Assembly: GCF_028765545.1 (NCBI RefSeq) | Contig: NZ_JARACP010000014.1 | Coordinates: forward strand, 28,498 to 92,497 | From: Aliivibrio sp. S4MY1 | GTDB taxonomy: Bacteria; Pseudomonadota; Gammaproteobacteria; Enterobacterales; Vibrionaceae | Direction: 5' to 3' | DNA length: 64,000 bases | Made by a program: the position numbers and the translations under genes | In this document: positions 19,621 to 30,643 of the stretch, one piece after another | Numbering within the stretch: position 1 is the first letter of the stretch | Layout of the letters: the number at the start of each line of letters is the position of its first letter | Notes under the pieces: model-generated | The model's database searches: none | Told to the model about the DNA's origin: nothing | Seen by the model: only the letters and a program-made list of their open reading frames with translations

Positions 19621-20469
19621 TTACTTAATCCCTTTGGCCTTTTTAATTAAGTCATAAGCGCCTTGGATCTCTTGCGCTTTTTCTTTTGCCATTTCCATCA
19701 TTTCTGGTGGCAGACCTTTTGCCACCAACTTATCTGGGTGATGCTCATTCATTAATTTACGATGGGCACGCTTAATTGTTTTAGCATCAGCATCTTCATT
19801 AATACCTAACAAATTATAAGCATCTTTTAGTTGATCAGCTGAACTGGCTTGCTGCCATTGACCATGATTTTGTTGTGAGCCGCCTTGCCCAGAGAAACCA
19901 CCACTGCGCTGAAAACGAAAAGCCGCTTCTTGCATTTTTAAACGTTTTTCAAGCTGTGCAGCACTAAAACCAAGTTCTTCAGCAACAATGTGTAAAATAT
20001 CACGTTCACTTGGGTGAATATCACCATCCGCAATGGCTGATGCTATTTGTAACTCTAAAAAGAATTGCAATAAATCATAGCGACCACCCGTAATTGAGCG
20101 GATTTTCTGTAAAGTTTCACGTAATGGAAAATCATTTTCTTTACCTTCTCTAAACGCTTCTTGAGCTTCTTTTTTCTGCTCGCCGCTTAGATTCATGCGA
20201 TCCATCATCATTGATGCTAATTGGATTTCTTGTGCTGTTACCTGCCCTTTCGCTTTCGCTATATGTCCCATAACGGCAAAAGCGGCATGAAAAAATTCAG
20301 CCTGTCTCTCTGTTTGAGATGCGCCACCAGTTTGGAAGGTAAATCCACTGCTTGCCATGCGTTTTGCTTTATCAAATTGGTGTCCAATAAAGATCCCTAA
20401 TGCAGCGCCAAAAAAGCCACCAAATAAGAAACCAAAAAAACCACCTAATATTTTGCCAAATATTTGCAT
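19621..20469 (-). CDS. djlA: Co-chaperone DjlA (membrane-anchored J-domain protein)
   Basis: Type III DnaJ-like protein of the inner membrane that stimulates DnaK. 282 residues. A single Gly/Phe-rich TM segment (about 8-28: ILGGFFGFLFGGFFG) precedes GHQFDKAKRM, then comes a TerB-like central domain (about 55-170), a Gln/Gly-rich linker, and a C-terminal J domain with HHPDKL (HPD tripeptide, about 249-251). A TTG four codons upstream keeps the frame open, but TTGGAA there is the Shine-Dalgarno for the ATG at 20469, and the family starts MQ-x-x-GK. Convergent with the DUF547 gene, divergent from lptD. Confidence 0.95.
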   Translation of the reverse strand: MQIFGKILGGFFGFLFGGFFGAALGIFIGHQFDKAKRMASSGFTFQTGGASQTERQAEFFHAAFAVMGHIAKAKGQVTAQEIQLASMMMDRMNLSGEQKKEAQEAFREGKENDFPLRETLQKIRSITGGRYDLLQFFLELQIASAIADGDIHPSERDILHIVAEELGFSAAQLEKRLKMQEAAFRFQRSGGFSGQGGSQQNHGQWQQASSADQLKDAYNLLGINEDADAKTIKRAHRKLMNEHHPDKLVAKGLPPEMMEMAKEKAQEIQGAYDLIKKAKGIK

Positions 20470-20662
20470 TTTATATTCCAATTATTGAATTATTCTATTT
20501 TTACTCGGTCACATAATTCTACTTAACCACATAACGGGCAAACGCAGCCTCTTACTTTGCAGCCAAGCAACATCAAGATACAGGATTCAGGGTATCATCA
20601 ACAGAAGCAATTGCAGAAAAATAACTGAATTGAATGAGATGATAGCCGCATCTTAAGGTGGT

Positions 20663-20690
20663 TTGGGCATAGCTTTTGCTTTATTATAAA
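20663..20690 (+). promoter_or_regulatory. candidate lptD promoter
   Basis: TTGGGC (20663-20668) and TATAAA (20685-20690), 16 bp apart, 70 bp before the lptD ATG. I see no clear sigma-E type GGAACTT/TCTGA pair in the 290-bp gap. Confidence 0.35.
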
Positions 20691-20759
20691 GAAGTGACTC
20701 TGTCTAATATCATTGAGTATATCAGCGGATTAATATAACGAACAGGAACGTCTATCTCG

Positions 20760-23117
20760 ATGCCTTTTACTTCTCGCAGCCTACTTGTCTCATTCGCTGG
20801 ATGCCTTCTTTACGGAGCTCCCGTCATCGCTGATGATGGTAACCCTGTATCTCCAGAAAATAGTGCCATCTTCCCTCTAAAAACTGACGCAGTTAACTCT
20901 TGCAAAGTGCCTGATAAAATGTCAAAAGAGGAAGAGGAACAACAACCCGTTTTAATTCAAGCAGACAGTGTTGAAGCCAGTAATAATTCTAAAGCCGTTT
21001 ATAAAGGCAATGTTCATATTATTAAAGGCCGACAAGAGATTAAAGCGGATAGTATTACCCTTCATCAGCAGGAAAACATTGCAATAGCTGAAGGTAATGT
21101 TGATTACTCAAGCATGGATATGCGCTCAACCTCAGATAAAGTAACTACGGATTTAACTACCGAAGATACCACTATGGTTAATACGGCCTACAAGATGTCT
21201 TGTCAGCCTATTCGTGGTACCGCAAGCCGTGTATTAAAAACAGGACAAGAAATCTACCAATTAGAAGATGCTTCTTTCACAACCTGTCCTGCTGATGACA
21301 ATAGCTGGCGCTTTAAGGCCAGTGATATCGAATTAGACCAATCTGATGAATGGGCAACATTCTACAATGCTCGCTTTGAAGTGCTTGATGTTCCGATTTT
21401 TTACTTACCTTATATAACTGTTCCTGTTGGCGACCAACGTAAAACAGGGGTATTAATTCCTAGTATTGGTCTTGATAGTAAAAATGGTTTTGAGCTATCC
21501 GTTCCTATTTATTGGAATATCGCACCAAATTATGATGCAACCACAACCGTTAATTACATGGAGAAGCGTGGTACCCAATTAGAAGCAGAATTCCGTTATT
21601 TGGAAACATTTGGTCAGGGTACTGTCGATCTCGAATACCTTAATGAGGATGCTAAGTTCAAAGATAAAGGTGCTCGTTGGGGGGTAAGTTGGAATCATTC
21701 AGGCATCTACCAACAGAACTGGAAGTTTGAAGTTGACTACTCCAAAGTCAGCGATATCGATTACTTCCAAGACTTAAATTCAAGCATAGGTACTCGTGAT
21801 GAAGGTCAATTGAGTCAATCAGGCGAAGTCTCTTATCGTACTCAAGATTGGGATATGACCATGCGTGTGCGCGACTTCCAAGTTTTGGTTGATGAACAAA
21901 CACCATACCGACTAATGCCACAAATAGAATTTAACTATTATGCACCTCAGTTTTATAAAGAACTTGACTTCAACCTACATAGCCACGTTAGTAAATTTGC
22001 TACTGATGACGAAACAAAACCATCAGCAACACGAGTTCACTTAGAGCCAAAATTAAGCTTACCATTAAGCTCAACTTGGTGGTCATTAACGCCTGAGGCG
22101 AGTCTACTTTATACCTATTATTCTCAAGAATTTGACCAATCAGAAACCTCACTATCAGGATTATCAGAAGAAGTCTCGCGAACTATTCCTGAGGTACGCA
22201 TTAATGGTGCCATCTATTTAGACAGCACTCATAAATTCTTAGGTGAGTACTTACAAACGTTAGAGCCTAAAATACAATATTTATACGTACCAGAAGTCGA
22301 CCAAAGTGAGATCTATGGTGGTCGAGGTGAAGGCGGCTATGACAGCAGTAAACTGCAACTGGATTACTACGGATTATTTAGGGATCGTCAGTACAGTGGT
22401 GTTGATTACATTTCATCAGCGAACCAATTCAGTATTGGTGCAACCTCACGATTTTATGATGATGCTTATAAAGAACGCATGAATATCTCTTTTGGTCAGA
22501 TCCTTTATATGGATGGTTCTGGTACCACTAATGAAAACGATACTAGTAACTCATCAGCTTGGGCTATGGAAAGTGACTTTAACTTCAATGACTACCTTTT
22601 CTATCATGGCGGTATTCAGTACGATTCAAATATCAGTGAGCTTCAGGTAGCAAACAGCACATTAGAATACCGATTCGCAAAAGGTTATGTTCAGGCTAAC
22701 TATCGTTATGTAAGTAAAAACTACATCGAAAGTAATGTTCGCTTTGAAGATGATTCTATAGAGCAGATCACCCAACATGGTATCTACCAAGCTGGCTTAC
22801 TGAGTGAATATAATCTTGGTCGAAATTGGGCTCTTAAAGGACAATACTTCCATGATACAAAAGAAGACCAAATGATAGAGGCCTTAGTAGGAGTAACCTA
22901 TTTAAGTGATTGTTGGTCATTTGGTTTAACGTATAGTGATCAGCTAATCGCTCCTACTAATGATTCCGCATTAGCAATTGGGAGTTACGAACCTGAATAT
23001 GAAAGTAACCTAATGCTATCAATTAGTATTCGAGGTTTGGGAAGTAACACTGGTATCACCTCTGGCTCAGCAACTAACGCACTGGGCTACGGTCGCCCAT
23101 TTTATTTAAACAATTAA
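20760..23117 (+). CDS. lptD: LPS-assembly protein LptD
   Basis: Outer-membrane translocon that, with LptE, inserts lipopolysaccharide into the outer leaflet. 785 residues: signal peptide (about 1-24), an OstA/LptA-like beta-jellyroll (VLIQADSVEASNNSKAVYKG onward, about 62-160), and a large C-terminal barrel. Cysteines occur at the expected sites: NSCKV near the N-terminus, MSCQP and TTCPA around 148-180, and one in SDCWSFGLTY near the C-terminus, where E. coli has an adjacent pair. This means one of the usual four-Cys set may be shifted. First gene of a cluster with surA, the chaperone needed for its folding. Confidence 0.96.
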   Translation: MPFTSRSLLVSFAGCLLYGAPVIADDGNPVSPENSAIFPLKTDAVNSCKVPDKMSKEEEEQQPVLIQADSVEASNNSKAVYKGNVHIIKGRQEIKADSITLHQQENIAIAEGNVDYSSMDMRSTSDKVTTDLTTEDTTMVNTAYKMSCQPIRGTASRVLKTGQEIYQLEDASFTTCPADDNSWRFKASDIELDQSDEWATFYNARFEVLDVPIFYLPYITVPVGDQRKTGVLIPSIGLDSKNGFELSVPIYWNIAPNYDATTTVNYMEKRGTQLEAEFRYLETFGQGTVDLEYLNEDAKFKDKGARWGVSWNHSGIYQQNWKFEVDYSKVSDIDYFQDLNSSIGTRDEGQLSQSGEVSYRTQDWDMTMRVRDFQVLVDEQTPYRLMPQIEFNYYAPQFYKELDFNLHSHVSKFATDDETKPSATRVHLEPKLSLPLSSTWWSLTPEASLLYTYYSQEFDQSETSLSGLSEEVSRTIPEVRINGAIYLDSTHKFLGEYLQTLEPKIQYLYVPEVDQSEIYGGRGEGGYDSSKLQLDYYGLFRDRQYSGVDYISSANQFSIGATSRFYDDAYKERMNISFGQILYMDGSGTTNENDTSNSSAWAMESDFNFNDYLFYHGGIQYDSNISELQVANSTLEYRFAKGYVQANYRYVSKNYIESNVRFEDDSIEQITQHGIYQAGLLSEYNLGRNWALKGQYFHDTKEDQMIEALVGVTYLSDCWSFGLTYSDQLIAPTNDSALAIGSYEPEYESNLMLSISIRGLGSNTGITSGSATNALGYGRPFYLNN

Positions 23118-23187
23118 TTTATACGGATATACCTGAAGCGTCCTATGCTAATCGAACGCTTCACTCTCCTTACTCTTGGATGACACT

Positions 23188-24501
23188 ATGAAAAACTGGA
23201 AACTCCCATTAGTTAGCACATTACTACTTATGCTAACCATGAATGTACAAGCAGCACCGGTTGAATTAGATCGTGTTGTAGCGATTGTTGATGAAGGCGT
23301 AGTATTACAAAGCGATATTGATACCTCTCTTAAAACAGTAAAAATAAACGCGCAGGAAAAAGGACAGCCTCTACCTGAAGAGAGTGTTCTACGTGAGCAA
23401 ATTCTTGAAAAGCTTATTGTTGATACGATTCAAAGCCAACAAGCTGAAAAAATGGGTATTCGTATCGACGATACTCGACTTGAAGAAGCACTGAAGAACA
23501 TAGCCAAAGAAAACAACATGACATTGGCTCAACTGCAACAAAAAACCGCAGCTCAAGGGTTATCATATGCTAGCTTCCGTGAGCAAATTCGTAAAGAGAT
23601 CGCAGCCAGTGAAGCTCGAAATGCTCAAGTACGCCGCCGTATTAACATCCTTCCTCAAGAAGTAGAAAGCCTTGCTTTATTACTTGCTGAAGAGACTCAG
23701 GCAACGGTGCAATATAAAATTAGTCACATCCAATTACGAGCAGAAGATGGCGCCACTCAAGCAGATAAAGAAGCATTAGAGAAGCAAGCTGATGAGCTTA
23801 CCGAACGCCTAAAACAAGGCGCTGATTTTGCGACCATGGCATATACTTACTCTAAAGGCCCTAAAGCACTTCAAGGTGGTGACTGGGGTTGGATGCGTAA
23901 AGAAGAAATGCCAACTATTTTTGCAGACCAAATTACGGGACAAGGAAAAAGCAGCATTATCGGTCCATTCCGATCTGGTGTTGGTTTCCATATCCTTAAA
24001 ATTGATGATGTTAAAGGCCTTGAGACCGTCGCAGTTACTGAAGTAAATGCTCGTCATATTCTAATCAAAACCTCGGTCATCATGAGTGATGAAGGCGCTA
24101 AACGTCAGTTAAACAATATTATTGCTGATATTAAAGCAGGCAATGATACCTTTGCTGAAATGGCAAAGCGCTATAGCCAAGACCCAGGCTCAGCAGCAAG
24201 AGATGGCGAACTAGGTTTTCAAACACCTGATTTATATGTTCCAGAATTTAAACACCAAGTAGAGATCCTGCCTGTTGGTCAAATCAGTGAACCCTTTAAA
24301 ACGGTTCATGGCTGGCATATTGTTGAAGTATTAGAGCGTCGTCAAGTTGATAGAACTGATGCCGCAATGAAAAACAAAGCATACCGTATTTTAATGAATC
24401 GTAAATTTAACGAAGAAGCTGGTGCTTGGTTACAAGAAATCCGTGCTAGTGCTTATGTGGAAATACTAAAAGATGATAATGGTGAAGAAGATAATGAGTA
24501 A
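23188..24501 (+). CDS. surA: Periplasmic peptidyl-prolyl isomerase/chaperone SurA
   Basis: Escorts outer-membrane proteins, including LptD, through the periplasm to BAM. 437 residues: signal peptide [20 protein letters not shown] plus QA (cut before APVEL), an N-terminal chaperone domain ([14 protein letters not shown]...), two parvulin domains (about 170-270 and 285-385; GWMRKEEMP and [14 protein letters not shown]), and a C-terminal helix. A TTG at 23176 would extend it by four codons, but GGAT next to it is the ribosome-binding site for the ATG at 23188. The 70-bp gap after lptD holds an 8-bp inverted repeat (TGAAGCGT/ACGCTTCA, 23134-23163). Overlaps pdxA by 8 bases. Confidence 0.97.
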   Translation: MKNWKLPLVSTLLLMLTMNVQAAPVELDRVVAIVDEGVVLQSDIDTSLKTVKINAQEKGQPLPEESVLREQILEKLIVDTIQSQQAEKMGIRIDDTRLEEALKNIAKENNMTLAQLQQKTAAQGLSYASFREQIRKEIAASEARNAQVRRRINILPQEVESLALLLAEETQATVQYKISHIQLRAEDGATQADKEALEKQADELTERLKQGADFATMAYTYSKGPKALQGGDWGWMRKEEMPTIFADQITGQGKSSIIGPFRSGVGFHILKIDDVKGLETVAVTEVNARHILIKTSVIMSDEGAKRQLNNIIADIKAGNDTFAEMAKRYSQDPGSAARDGELGFQTPDLYVPEFKHQVEILPVGQISEPFKTVHGWHIVEVLERRQVDRTDAAMKNKAYRILMNRKFNEEAGAWLQEIRASAYVEILKDDNGEEDNE

Positions 24502-25483
24502 AATTAAACGAATTGCCATTACTCCTGGAGAACCATCAGGTATTGGACCAGATCTTATTCTTACTATTGCACAACAAAATTGGCCGCATCAATTAGTTGT
24601 CTGCGGCAATAAGAATGCGTTAGAGCAGAGAGCTAAATTACTAAATATTGATATCTCAATTGAAGAGTATAATGTGCAATCTCCAGCCAAAGCTCACCAA
24701 GCTGGCACTTTAATTGTCGATGATATCGCTTTAGGTGAAGAGGTCATTGCTGGAGAGCTTAATGAAGCCAATGGACATTATGTTCTTGAAACATTACGCC
24801 GAGCAGCGCAAGGTAATATGGATGGCGAATTCGATGCTGTCGTTACTGGCCCTGTACATAAAGGCGTCATTAATCGTGCCGGAGTTGCATTCAGTGGCCA
24901 TACCGAATTTTTTGCAGAGCAATCAAACACTCAGCAAGTTGTGATGATGCTTGCTACTGAAGGCTTGCGTGTGGCGTTAGTAACGACTCACATACCACTC
25001 GCTTATGTATCAAAAGCCATTACTGCTGATCGCTTAAAACAAGTGACTCGAATTCTACATCAAGACTTAATCACTAAGTTTGGAATTGCGAAACCATCAA
25101 TTTTTGTGTGCGGATTAAATCCTCATGCAGGTGAAGATGGCTGTCTTGGTCGTGAAGAAATTGATATCATAACACCAGCATTAGATGAATTACGTGAAGA
25201 AGAAGGAATGAATCTTATTGGTCCATTACCTGCCGATACGCTATTTCAAGATAAATACTTACAAGAAGCGGATGCGGTACTAGCGATGTATCACGATCAA
25301 GGGCTTCCTGTGTTAAAATTTAAAGGCTTTGGAAAATCAGTAAACATTACACTAGGTTTACCGTTTATCCGAACCTCAGTAGACCATGGTACTGCATTGG
25401 AATTGGCGGGTACTGGAAAAGCAGATGCAGGAAGCTTTATTACCGCACTAACCCATGCAATTGAACTGGTAGAGAAAAAATGA
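24494..25483 (+). CDS. pdxA: 4-hydroxythreonine-4-phosphate dehydrogenase
   Basis: NAD-dependent step of the DXP-dependent vitamin B6 pathway. 329 residues from [20 protein letters not shown]. Family motifs: [26 protein letters not shown] (metal His), [22 protein letters not shown] and a C-terminal [14 protein letters not shown]. The open frame extends seven codons further up (ATG 24473), but homologues start at the inner ATG, which overlaps the surA stop by 8 bases. It overlaps rsmA by 4 bases (ATGA), so the block is translationally coupled. Confidence 0.96.
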   Translation: MSKIKRIAITPGEPSGIGPDLILTIAQQNWPHQLVVCGNKNALEQRAKLLNIDISIEEYNVQSPAKAHQAGTLIVDDIALGEEVIAGELNEANGHYVLETLRRAAQGNMDGEFDAVVTGPVHKGVINRAGVAFSGHTEFFAEQSNTQQVVMMLATEGLRVALVTTHIPLAYVSKAITADRLKQVTRILHQDLITKFGIAKPSIFVCGLNPHAGEDGCLGREEIDIITPALDELREEEGMNLIGPLPADTLFQDKYLQEADAVLAMYHDQGLPVLKFKGFGKSVNITLGLPFIRTSVDHGTALELAGTGKADAGSFITALTHAIELVEKK

Positions 25484-26313
25484 GTACTAGAAATGATGTC
25501 CATTTAGGCCATAAAGCAAGAAAACGCTTTGGTCAAAACTTCTTAAATGACCCTTATGTGATCGATGGAATCGTATCTGCAATCAACCCTCTACCAGGCC
25601 AAAACCTTGTAGAAATTGGTCCAGGTCTTGGCGCTATCACTGAGCCAGTTGGCCGTGAAGTTGATAAATTTACTGTTATCGAACTTGACCGTGACTTAGC
25701 AGAACGTCTTCGTAACCACCCCGAATTAGGCAGTAAACTGACGATTCATGAAGGCGATGCTATGCGTTTCGACTTTACTCAGTTAATTCAAGAAAATAAT
25801 AAGCTACGTATTTTTGGTAACTTGCCATACAACATCTCAACACCACTAATGTTCCACCTATTTGAATTCCATAAAGACGTATTAGATATGCACTTTATGC
25901 TACAAAAAGAAGTGGTGAACCGTTTAGCTGCGGGCCCTGGTACAAAAGCATATGGTCGCTTAACCGTTATGGCTCAATACTTCTGTAAAGTAATGCCTGT
26001 ATTAGAAGTGCCACCAACAGCGTTTGTTCCGCCACCGAAGGTAGATTCAGCGGTTGTTCGCTTAGTACCTTATGAAGTATTACCGTACCCTGCGAAGAAC
26101 TTAAAGTGGCTTGACCGTGTGTGTCGTGAAGGCTTTAACCAACGTCGTAAGACTGTTCGTAACTGTTATAAAGCATTACTGACTAAAGAGCAGCTAGAAG
26201 AATTAGGCATTAATCCTACTATGCGCCCTGAAAACCTTACATTAGAGCAGTTTGTTAATATGGCAAACTGGTTAAATGACAATTATCAGGCTGAAACAGA
26301 AGCGTCTAAATAA
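25480..26313 (+). CDS. rsmA: 16S rRNA (adenine1518-N6/adenine1519-N6)-dimethyltransferase
   Basis: KsgA/RsmA: dimethylates two adjacent adenosines in helix 45 during late 30S assembly. 277 residues. [16 protein letters not shown] at the N-terminus, SAM-binding [13 protein letters not shown] (about 42-54), the adenine-methylase motif GNLPYNIS (about 110-117), and the C-terminal [13 protein letters not shown] region that touches rRNA. Its start overlaps the pdxA stop. In E. coli apaG follows; here a terminator follows instead. Confidence 0.97.
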   Translation: MSTRNDVHLGHKARKRFGQNFLNDPYVIDGIVSAINPLPGQNLVEIGPGLGAITEPVGREVDKFTVIELDRDLAERLRNHPELGSKLTIHEGDAMRFDFTQLIQENNKLRIFGNLPYNISTPLMFHLFEFHKDVLDMHFMLQKEVVNRLAAGPGTKAYGRLTVMAQYFCKVMPVLEVPPTAFVPPPKVDSAVVRLVPYEVLPYPAKNLKWLDRVCREGFNQRRKTVRNCYKALLTKEQLEELGINPTMRPENLTLEQFVNMANWLNDNYQAETEASK

Positions 26314-26343
26314 CTGTTTTTGTATTCATAAATTATACATATT

Positions 26344-26371
26344 AAAAGGTGACTTTATTGTCACCTTTTTT
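26344..26371 (+). terminator. intrinsic terminator after rsmA
   Basis: AAAAGGTGAC (26344-26353) pairs perfectly with GTCACCTTTT (26360-26369) around TTTATT, ending in T. It separates apaH from the lptD/surA/pdxA/rsmA transcript. Confidence 0.9.
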
Positions 26372-26421
26372 CTATCTAATACTTATTGGCACAAGCTTTA
26401 TACTAATTTAAGGAAAGGGAT

Positions 26422-27237
26422 ATGGCGACCTACTTTGTTGGAGATATTCAAGGTTGTTTAGATGAGCTACAGCTCTTATTAGAGCAGGCCAATTTTAATA
26501 AAGAAACTGACAAACTCTGGCTAACAGGAGATTTAGTTGCTCGCGGGCCAAAATCATTAGAAACCTTACGCTTTATAAAATCATTAGAATCGGCAGCCGT
26601 GACTATTTTAGGTAATCACGATTTGCATTTACTGGCGGTATCTCAAGGTATTTCTCGCGTTAAAGAAAAAGACAAAACAGCATCTATCTTTACGGCACCT
26701 GATAGTAAGGAGTTACTAACTTGGTTACGTCATCAACCATTATTAGCCATTAACTCTGAACATAACATCGTAATGAGTCACGCAGGGATCTCCCCTCAAT
26801 GGGATATTAATACTGCCATTGAATGCGCGCATGAAGTTGAAGCGGTTTTACAATCGGACAAATGGATTTGGTTATTAGAGAATATGTATGATAACCAGCC
26901 TGATGTATGGCGAGAAGATCTTATCGGTATTGAGCGCTACCGTTATATTATCAACGCTTTTACACGCATGCGTTTCTGTTATTTTGATGGTCGCTTAGAT
27001 ATGGAATGTAAGCTGCCACCTCAAGAGATTAATAATGATGAACTCTTTCCTTGGTTTGAGCTAGAAAATCGCCTTCCTCTTTCGCATAAAGTTATTTTTG
27101 GTCACTGGGCGGCATTGATGGGACATGATGGAAATAACGTAATAGCGCTCGATACAGGCTGTGTATGGGGGGAATATATGACGATGTATCGTGTTGATGA
27201 TGGCAAGTATTTTACGCAGAAAGCAATAAAACAGTAA
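26422..27237 (+). CDS. apaH: Bis(5'-nucleosyl)-tetraphosphatase (symmetrical) ApaH
   Basis: Splits Ap4A into two ADP, and can remove Np4 caps from RNA. 271 residues of the metallophosphoesterase family: GDIQGCLDEL (7-16), GDLVARGPKSLE (about 36-47), GNHDLHLLAV (about 65-74), MSHAGISPQWD (about 118-128) and a C-terminal FGHWAALMG plus ALDTGCVWG. Shine-Dalgarno AAGGAAAGGG lies just before ATG 26422. The usual partner apaG is missing between rsmA and apaH. Downstream is a CTAG-rich palindromic element. Confidence 0.96.
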   Translation: MATYFVGDIQGCLDELQLLLEQANFNKETDKLWLTGDLVARGPKSLETLRFIKSLESAAVTILGNHDLHLLAVSQGISRVKEKDKTASIFTAPDSKELLTWLRHQPLLAINSEHNIVMSHAGISPQWDINTAIECAHEVEAVLQSDKWIWLLENMYDNQPDVWREDLIGIERYRYIINAFTRMRFCYFDGRLDMECKLPPQEINNDELFPWFELENRLPLSHKVIFGHWAALMGHDGNNVIALDTGCVWGEYMTMYRVDDGKYFTQKAIKQ

Positions 27238-27249
27238 CGAGGAAGAGCA

Positions 27250-27422
27250 GAGACTAGGAACTATACGCTTCGCTGACTAGAGACTATAAAAGCAAAGAAT
27301 TCAGATCGGTCGTAAACTCCCTAGCAGAGTTCAGAGTTAAACGCTGAAATATCAACGACTACTTCTGAATTCTGCTCTTATAGAAGCGAAGCAGTCTAGT
27401 TTCTAGTTAGCGAAGCGTATAG
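27250..27422. repeat. imperfect palindromic element with GACTAGA motifs
   Basis: Outer arms 27261-27286 and 27397-27422 are inverted copies matching at 24 of 26 positions (CTATACGCTTCGCT... against ...AGCGAAGCGTATAG). Inner arms around GAATTCAGA (27297-27305) and TCTGAATTC (27364-27372) are also inverted. The element fills nearly the whole gap between convergent apaH and folA. It contains five CTAG tetramers and the AGAGACTA motif of the heptamer array at 2301. It has no coding capacity. It may act as a bidirectional terminator, or be a copy of a dispersed non-coding repeat family. Confidence 0.8.
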
Positions 27423-27426
27423 CCTC

Positions 27427-27906
27427 TTATCTTTCAAGAACCACAAATTCCATATCGTACTGATTTTTTTCATCTTTCGAATACGTTTCAGAGTGAGTCC
27501 GATTCCAGCCTTCACCCCAATCTGGGAACTGCGTATCGCCATCAATATCAGCATCGATAAACGTCAGATACAACTTATCCGCATCAGCAAGACACGCTTG
27601 GTAAATTGACCCACCACCAATAATCATAAGCTCTTCAATATCACCTGCAACTTGCTTTGCTTCTTCAATTGAAGTTACGCAAGTCACACCATCGATTTGC
27701 AAATTAGTATCACGACTTAATACAATGTTCAAACGTCCCGGTAAAGGACGACCAATCGATTCATAGGTTTTACGCCCCATCACAATTGGCTTGCCCATAG
27801 TGCACTGCTTAAACCAAGCGAAATCAGCAGGTAAGTGCCATGGCATTTGATTATCAATACCAATAATACGGTTCTTTGCCATTGCGGCTATCATGCTAAT
27901 TTTCAC
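27427..27906 (-). CDS. folA: Dihydrofolate reductase
   Basis: NADPH-dependent reduction of dihydrofolate to tetrahydrofolate; the trimethoprim target. 159 residues, standard chromosomal length. MISMIAAMAKNRIIGIDNQMPWHLPADFAWF (from residue 3) holds the active-site Asp28; GKPIVMGRKTYESIGRPLPGR is the NADPH and substrate loop; LMIIGGGSIYQ is the Gly-Gly hinge. Single gene, converging on apaH across the palindromic repeat element. Sequence alone shows no known resistance change. Confidence 0.97.
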   Translation of the reverse strand: MKISMIAAMAKNRIIGIDNQMPWHLPADFAWFKQCTMGKPIVMGRKTYESIGRPLPGRLNIVLSRDTNLQIDGVTCVTSIEEAKQVAGDIEELMIIGGGSIYQACLADADKLYLTFIDADIDGDTQFPDWGEGWNRTHSETYSKDEKNQYDMEFVVLER

Positions 27907-27928
27907 AGCTATTCCTTAATCACTATAC

Positions 27929-28417
27929 TTAAACAATCGACTTTCTACGGTAAAACAGTAGCCCAGGCATAGCAAGACCAATCGCAAGTGCCGCTATGGT
28001 AAATAGGGTCTTAATTAGATTATCAATCATCATGGCCCATAACTCTGGAGAATAACCAAGATGATTAATTTCGACCACGGCGATCATTGCCTTAAATGCA
28101 AAGACTCCCGGAACCATTGGGATCAAAGCGGCAACCGTAAATACTTTAGGGTGTGCGAGAAATCGATGCGACCAATGTACGCCTATCATTCCAACCGTGG
28201 TTGCGGCACATAGTGTTGCCCACTCTAAAGGCGCACCATAATGCATTAATAAAAATCGTGTTCCATGGCCAATTGCTCCACCAATGGCACAATATTTCAA
28301 AGCCTTAGCCGGTACATTAAATACCAAGGCAAAACCAACGGCAGGGATCATGGCAAAAAACATATCATTTAATAAAGCGAGGAATAAATCAAAATTCGAA
28401 TTAATTAAAACATTCAT
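27929..28417 (-). CDS. YjjB-type membrane protein (ThrE exporter C-terminal half)
   Basis: 162 residues with four to five hydrophobic segments (LFLALLNDMFFAMIPAVGFALVF, LKYCAIGGAIGHGTRFLLM, VFTVAALIPMVPGVFAF and LIKTLFTIAALAIGLAMPGLL). This is DUF3815/ThrE_2. In Corynebacterium ThrE the two halves are fused and export threonine and serine; in E. coli the split pair YjjP/YjjB has been linked to succinate export. Its ATG overlaps the stop of the YjjP gene by one base (TAATG), so both subunits are made together. Confidence 0.88.
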   Translation of the reverse strand: MNVLINSNFDLFLALLNDMFFAMIPAVGFALVFNVPAKALKYCAIGGAIGHGTRFLLMHYGAPLEWATLCAATTVGMIGVHWSHRFLAHPKVFTVAALIPMVPGVFAFKAMIAVVEINHLGYSPELWAMMIDNLIKTLFTIAALAIGLAMPGLLFYRRKSIV

Positions 28418-29184
28418 TAGTTAATCCATCCCCAGACACCAACCAAGTTCATCGCACCCACAATCCCAATGCTGGTTGCTAGGGTAAGTAAGGTCGCAAA
28501 TGTCCATCGAGCAATTCCCATATTAACGTACCCTTTCACCATATCGGCAACGGCATTTATTAAAGGGAAACCGGGAACAAGCATCAAAACAGAAGAAGCC
28601 ATTGCAAGAAAAGGAATATTACCAATGTGATAAATAACAGCTTGAGAGGAGATAAGAGTGGTCACAAAGGCAGTGATACCAAAGTTAAGCAGAGGATTAA
28701 ATTGTCGATGTCCTATTTCTTGACGAACAATCATGCCTAATGAAGAAGCTAAAAATGTCATCATAAATACAGGCCAATCACCTCCTGCTAAACGACTGAA
28801 ACTGGCACATGATAAACCAATCATCACAACCACAAGCCAGCGGTTATATCTTTCAGGGCTAATATTATCTAACTTAGCGGTTGCTTCATGTCGATCCAAC
28901 AATCCCTTCTCCGACATAATGCAGATCCGTTGGATCTCAGTAATTGCCCTCATATTAATACCACGATCGGGGGCTCTTCGAGCCGTTGTCATGCAATGCT
29001 CATTAATGATAGTAGTAATCACTAATGAGCTTGCTGACAATGATATTTCGACGTCATCAGCCCCAACGGCAATGCCTAAGCGACGGCTGACATCAGAAAC
29101 CAAACTACTTTCAGCACCATGCTGTAATAACATTTGCCCTGCTTTGGCTACTAAGCGGGATATCTCTCTTTGCTTCTCGTCCAT
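28417..29184 (-). CDS. YjjP-type membrane protein (ThrE exporter N-terminal half)
   Basis: DUF1212/ThrE_1 family. From MDEKQREISRL it has 255 residues: a soluble N-terminal domain (about 1-120) with the family pattern AGQMLLQHGAES and GADDVEISLSASSLVITT, then five hydrophobic segments. It pairs with the following YjjB-type gene to form a split exporter of small carboxylates or amino acids; the substrate is not predictable here. The open frame extends to a TTG at 29196, but the ATG at 29184 fits the family start. Neither has a strong ribosome-binding site. Confidence 0.88.
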   Translation of the reverse strand: MDEKQREISRLVAKAGQMLLQHGAESSLVSDVSRRLGIAVGADDVEISLSASSLVITTIINEHCMTTARRAPDRGINMRAITEIQRICIMSEKGLLDRHEATAKLDNISPERYNRWLVVVMIGLSCASFSRLAGGDWPVFMMTFLASSLGMIVRQEIGHRQFNPLLNFGITAFVTTLISSQAVIYHIGNIPFLAMASSVLMLVPGFPLINAVADMVKGYVNMGIARWTFATLLTLATSIGIVGAMNLVGVWGWIN

Positions 29185-29257
29185 GTTTATTCGCAATGAT
29201 TTATTAAATTAAAATCCATTCTAATCATTTCGATATAATGTTTACTGATTTAAATAC

Positions 29258-29285
29258 AAAAAAACCGCAACAAGTGCGGTTTTTT
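29258..29285 (-). terminator. intrinsic terminator of obgE
   Basis: On the minus strand, A-run + ACCGCA pairs with TGCGGT + T-run around a 5-base loop (29258-29285). It is symmetrical enough to work in both directions but lies 30 bp after the obgE stop. Confidence 0.88.
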
Positions 29286-29314
29286 ATTATTATCTGTAAT
29301 AGAAGCAGATTGAA

Positions 29315-30535
<1,221 letters not shown>

Positions 30536-30643
30536 TTACATAAAAAGGCATTCGAATATCAAGTACGGCTGATTTACTGTAGACCAGTGAATAAGGTCTC
30601 AATCGTTGATCGTCAATGATCTTTACGCTACGTATATATTAAT

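Noticed and set aside
28733..29212. 159-codon open frame antisense to the YjjP gene
   Set aside because: It is a shadow of a well-conserved membrane protein on the other strand and has no family features or ribosome-binding site.
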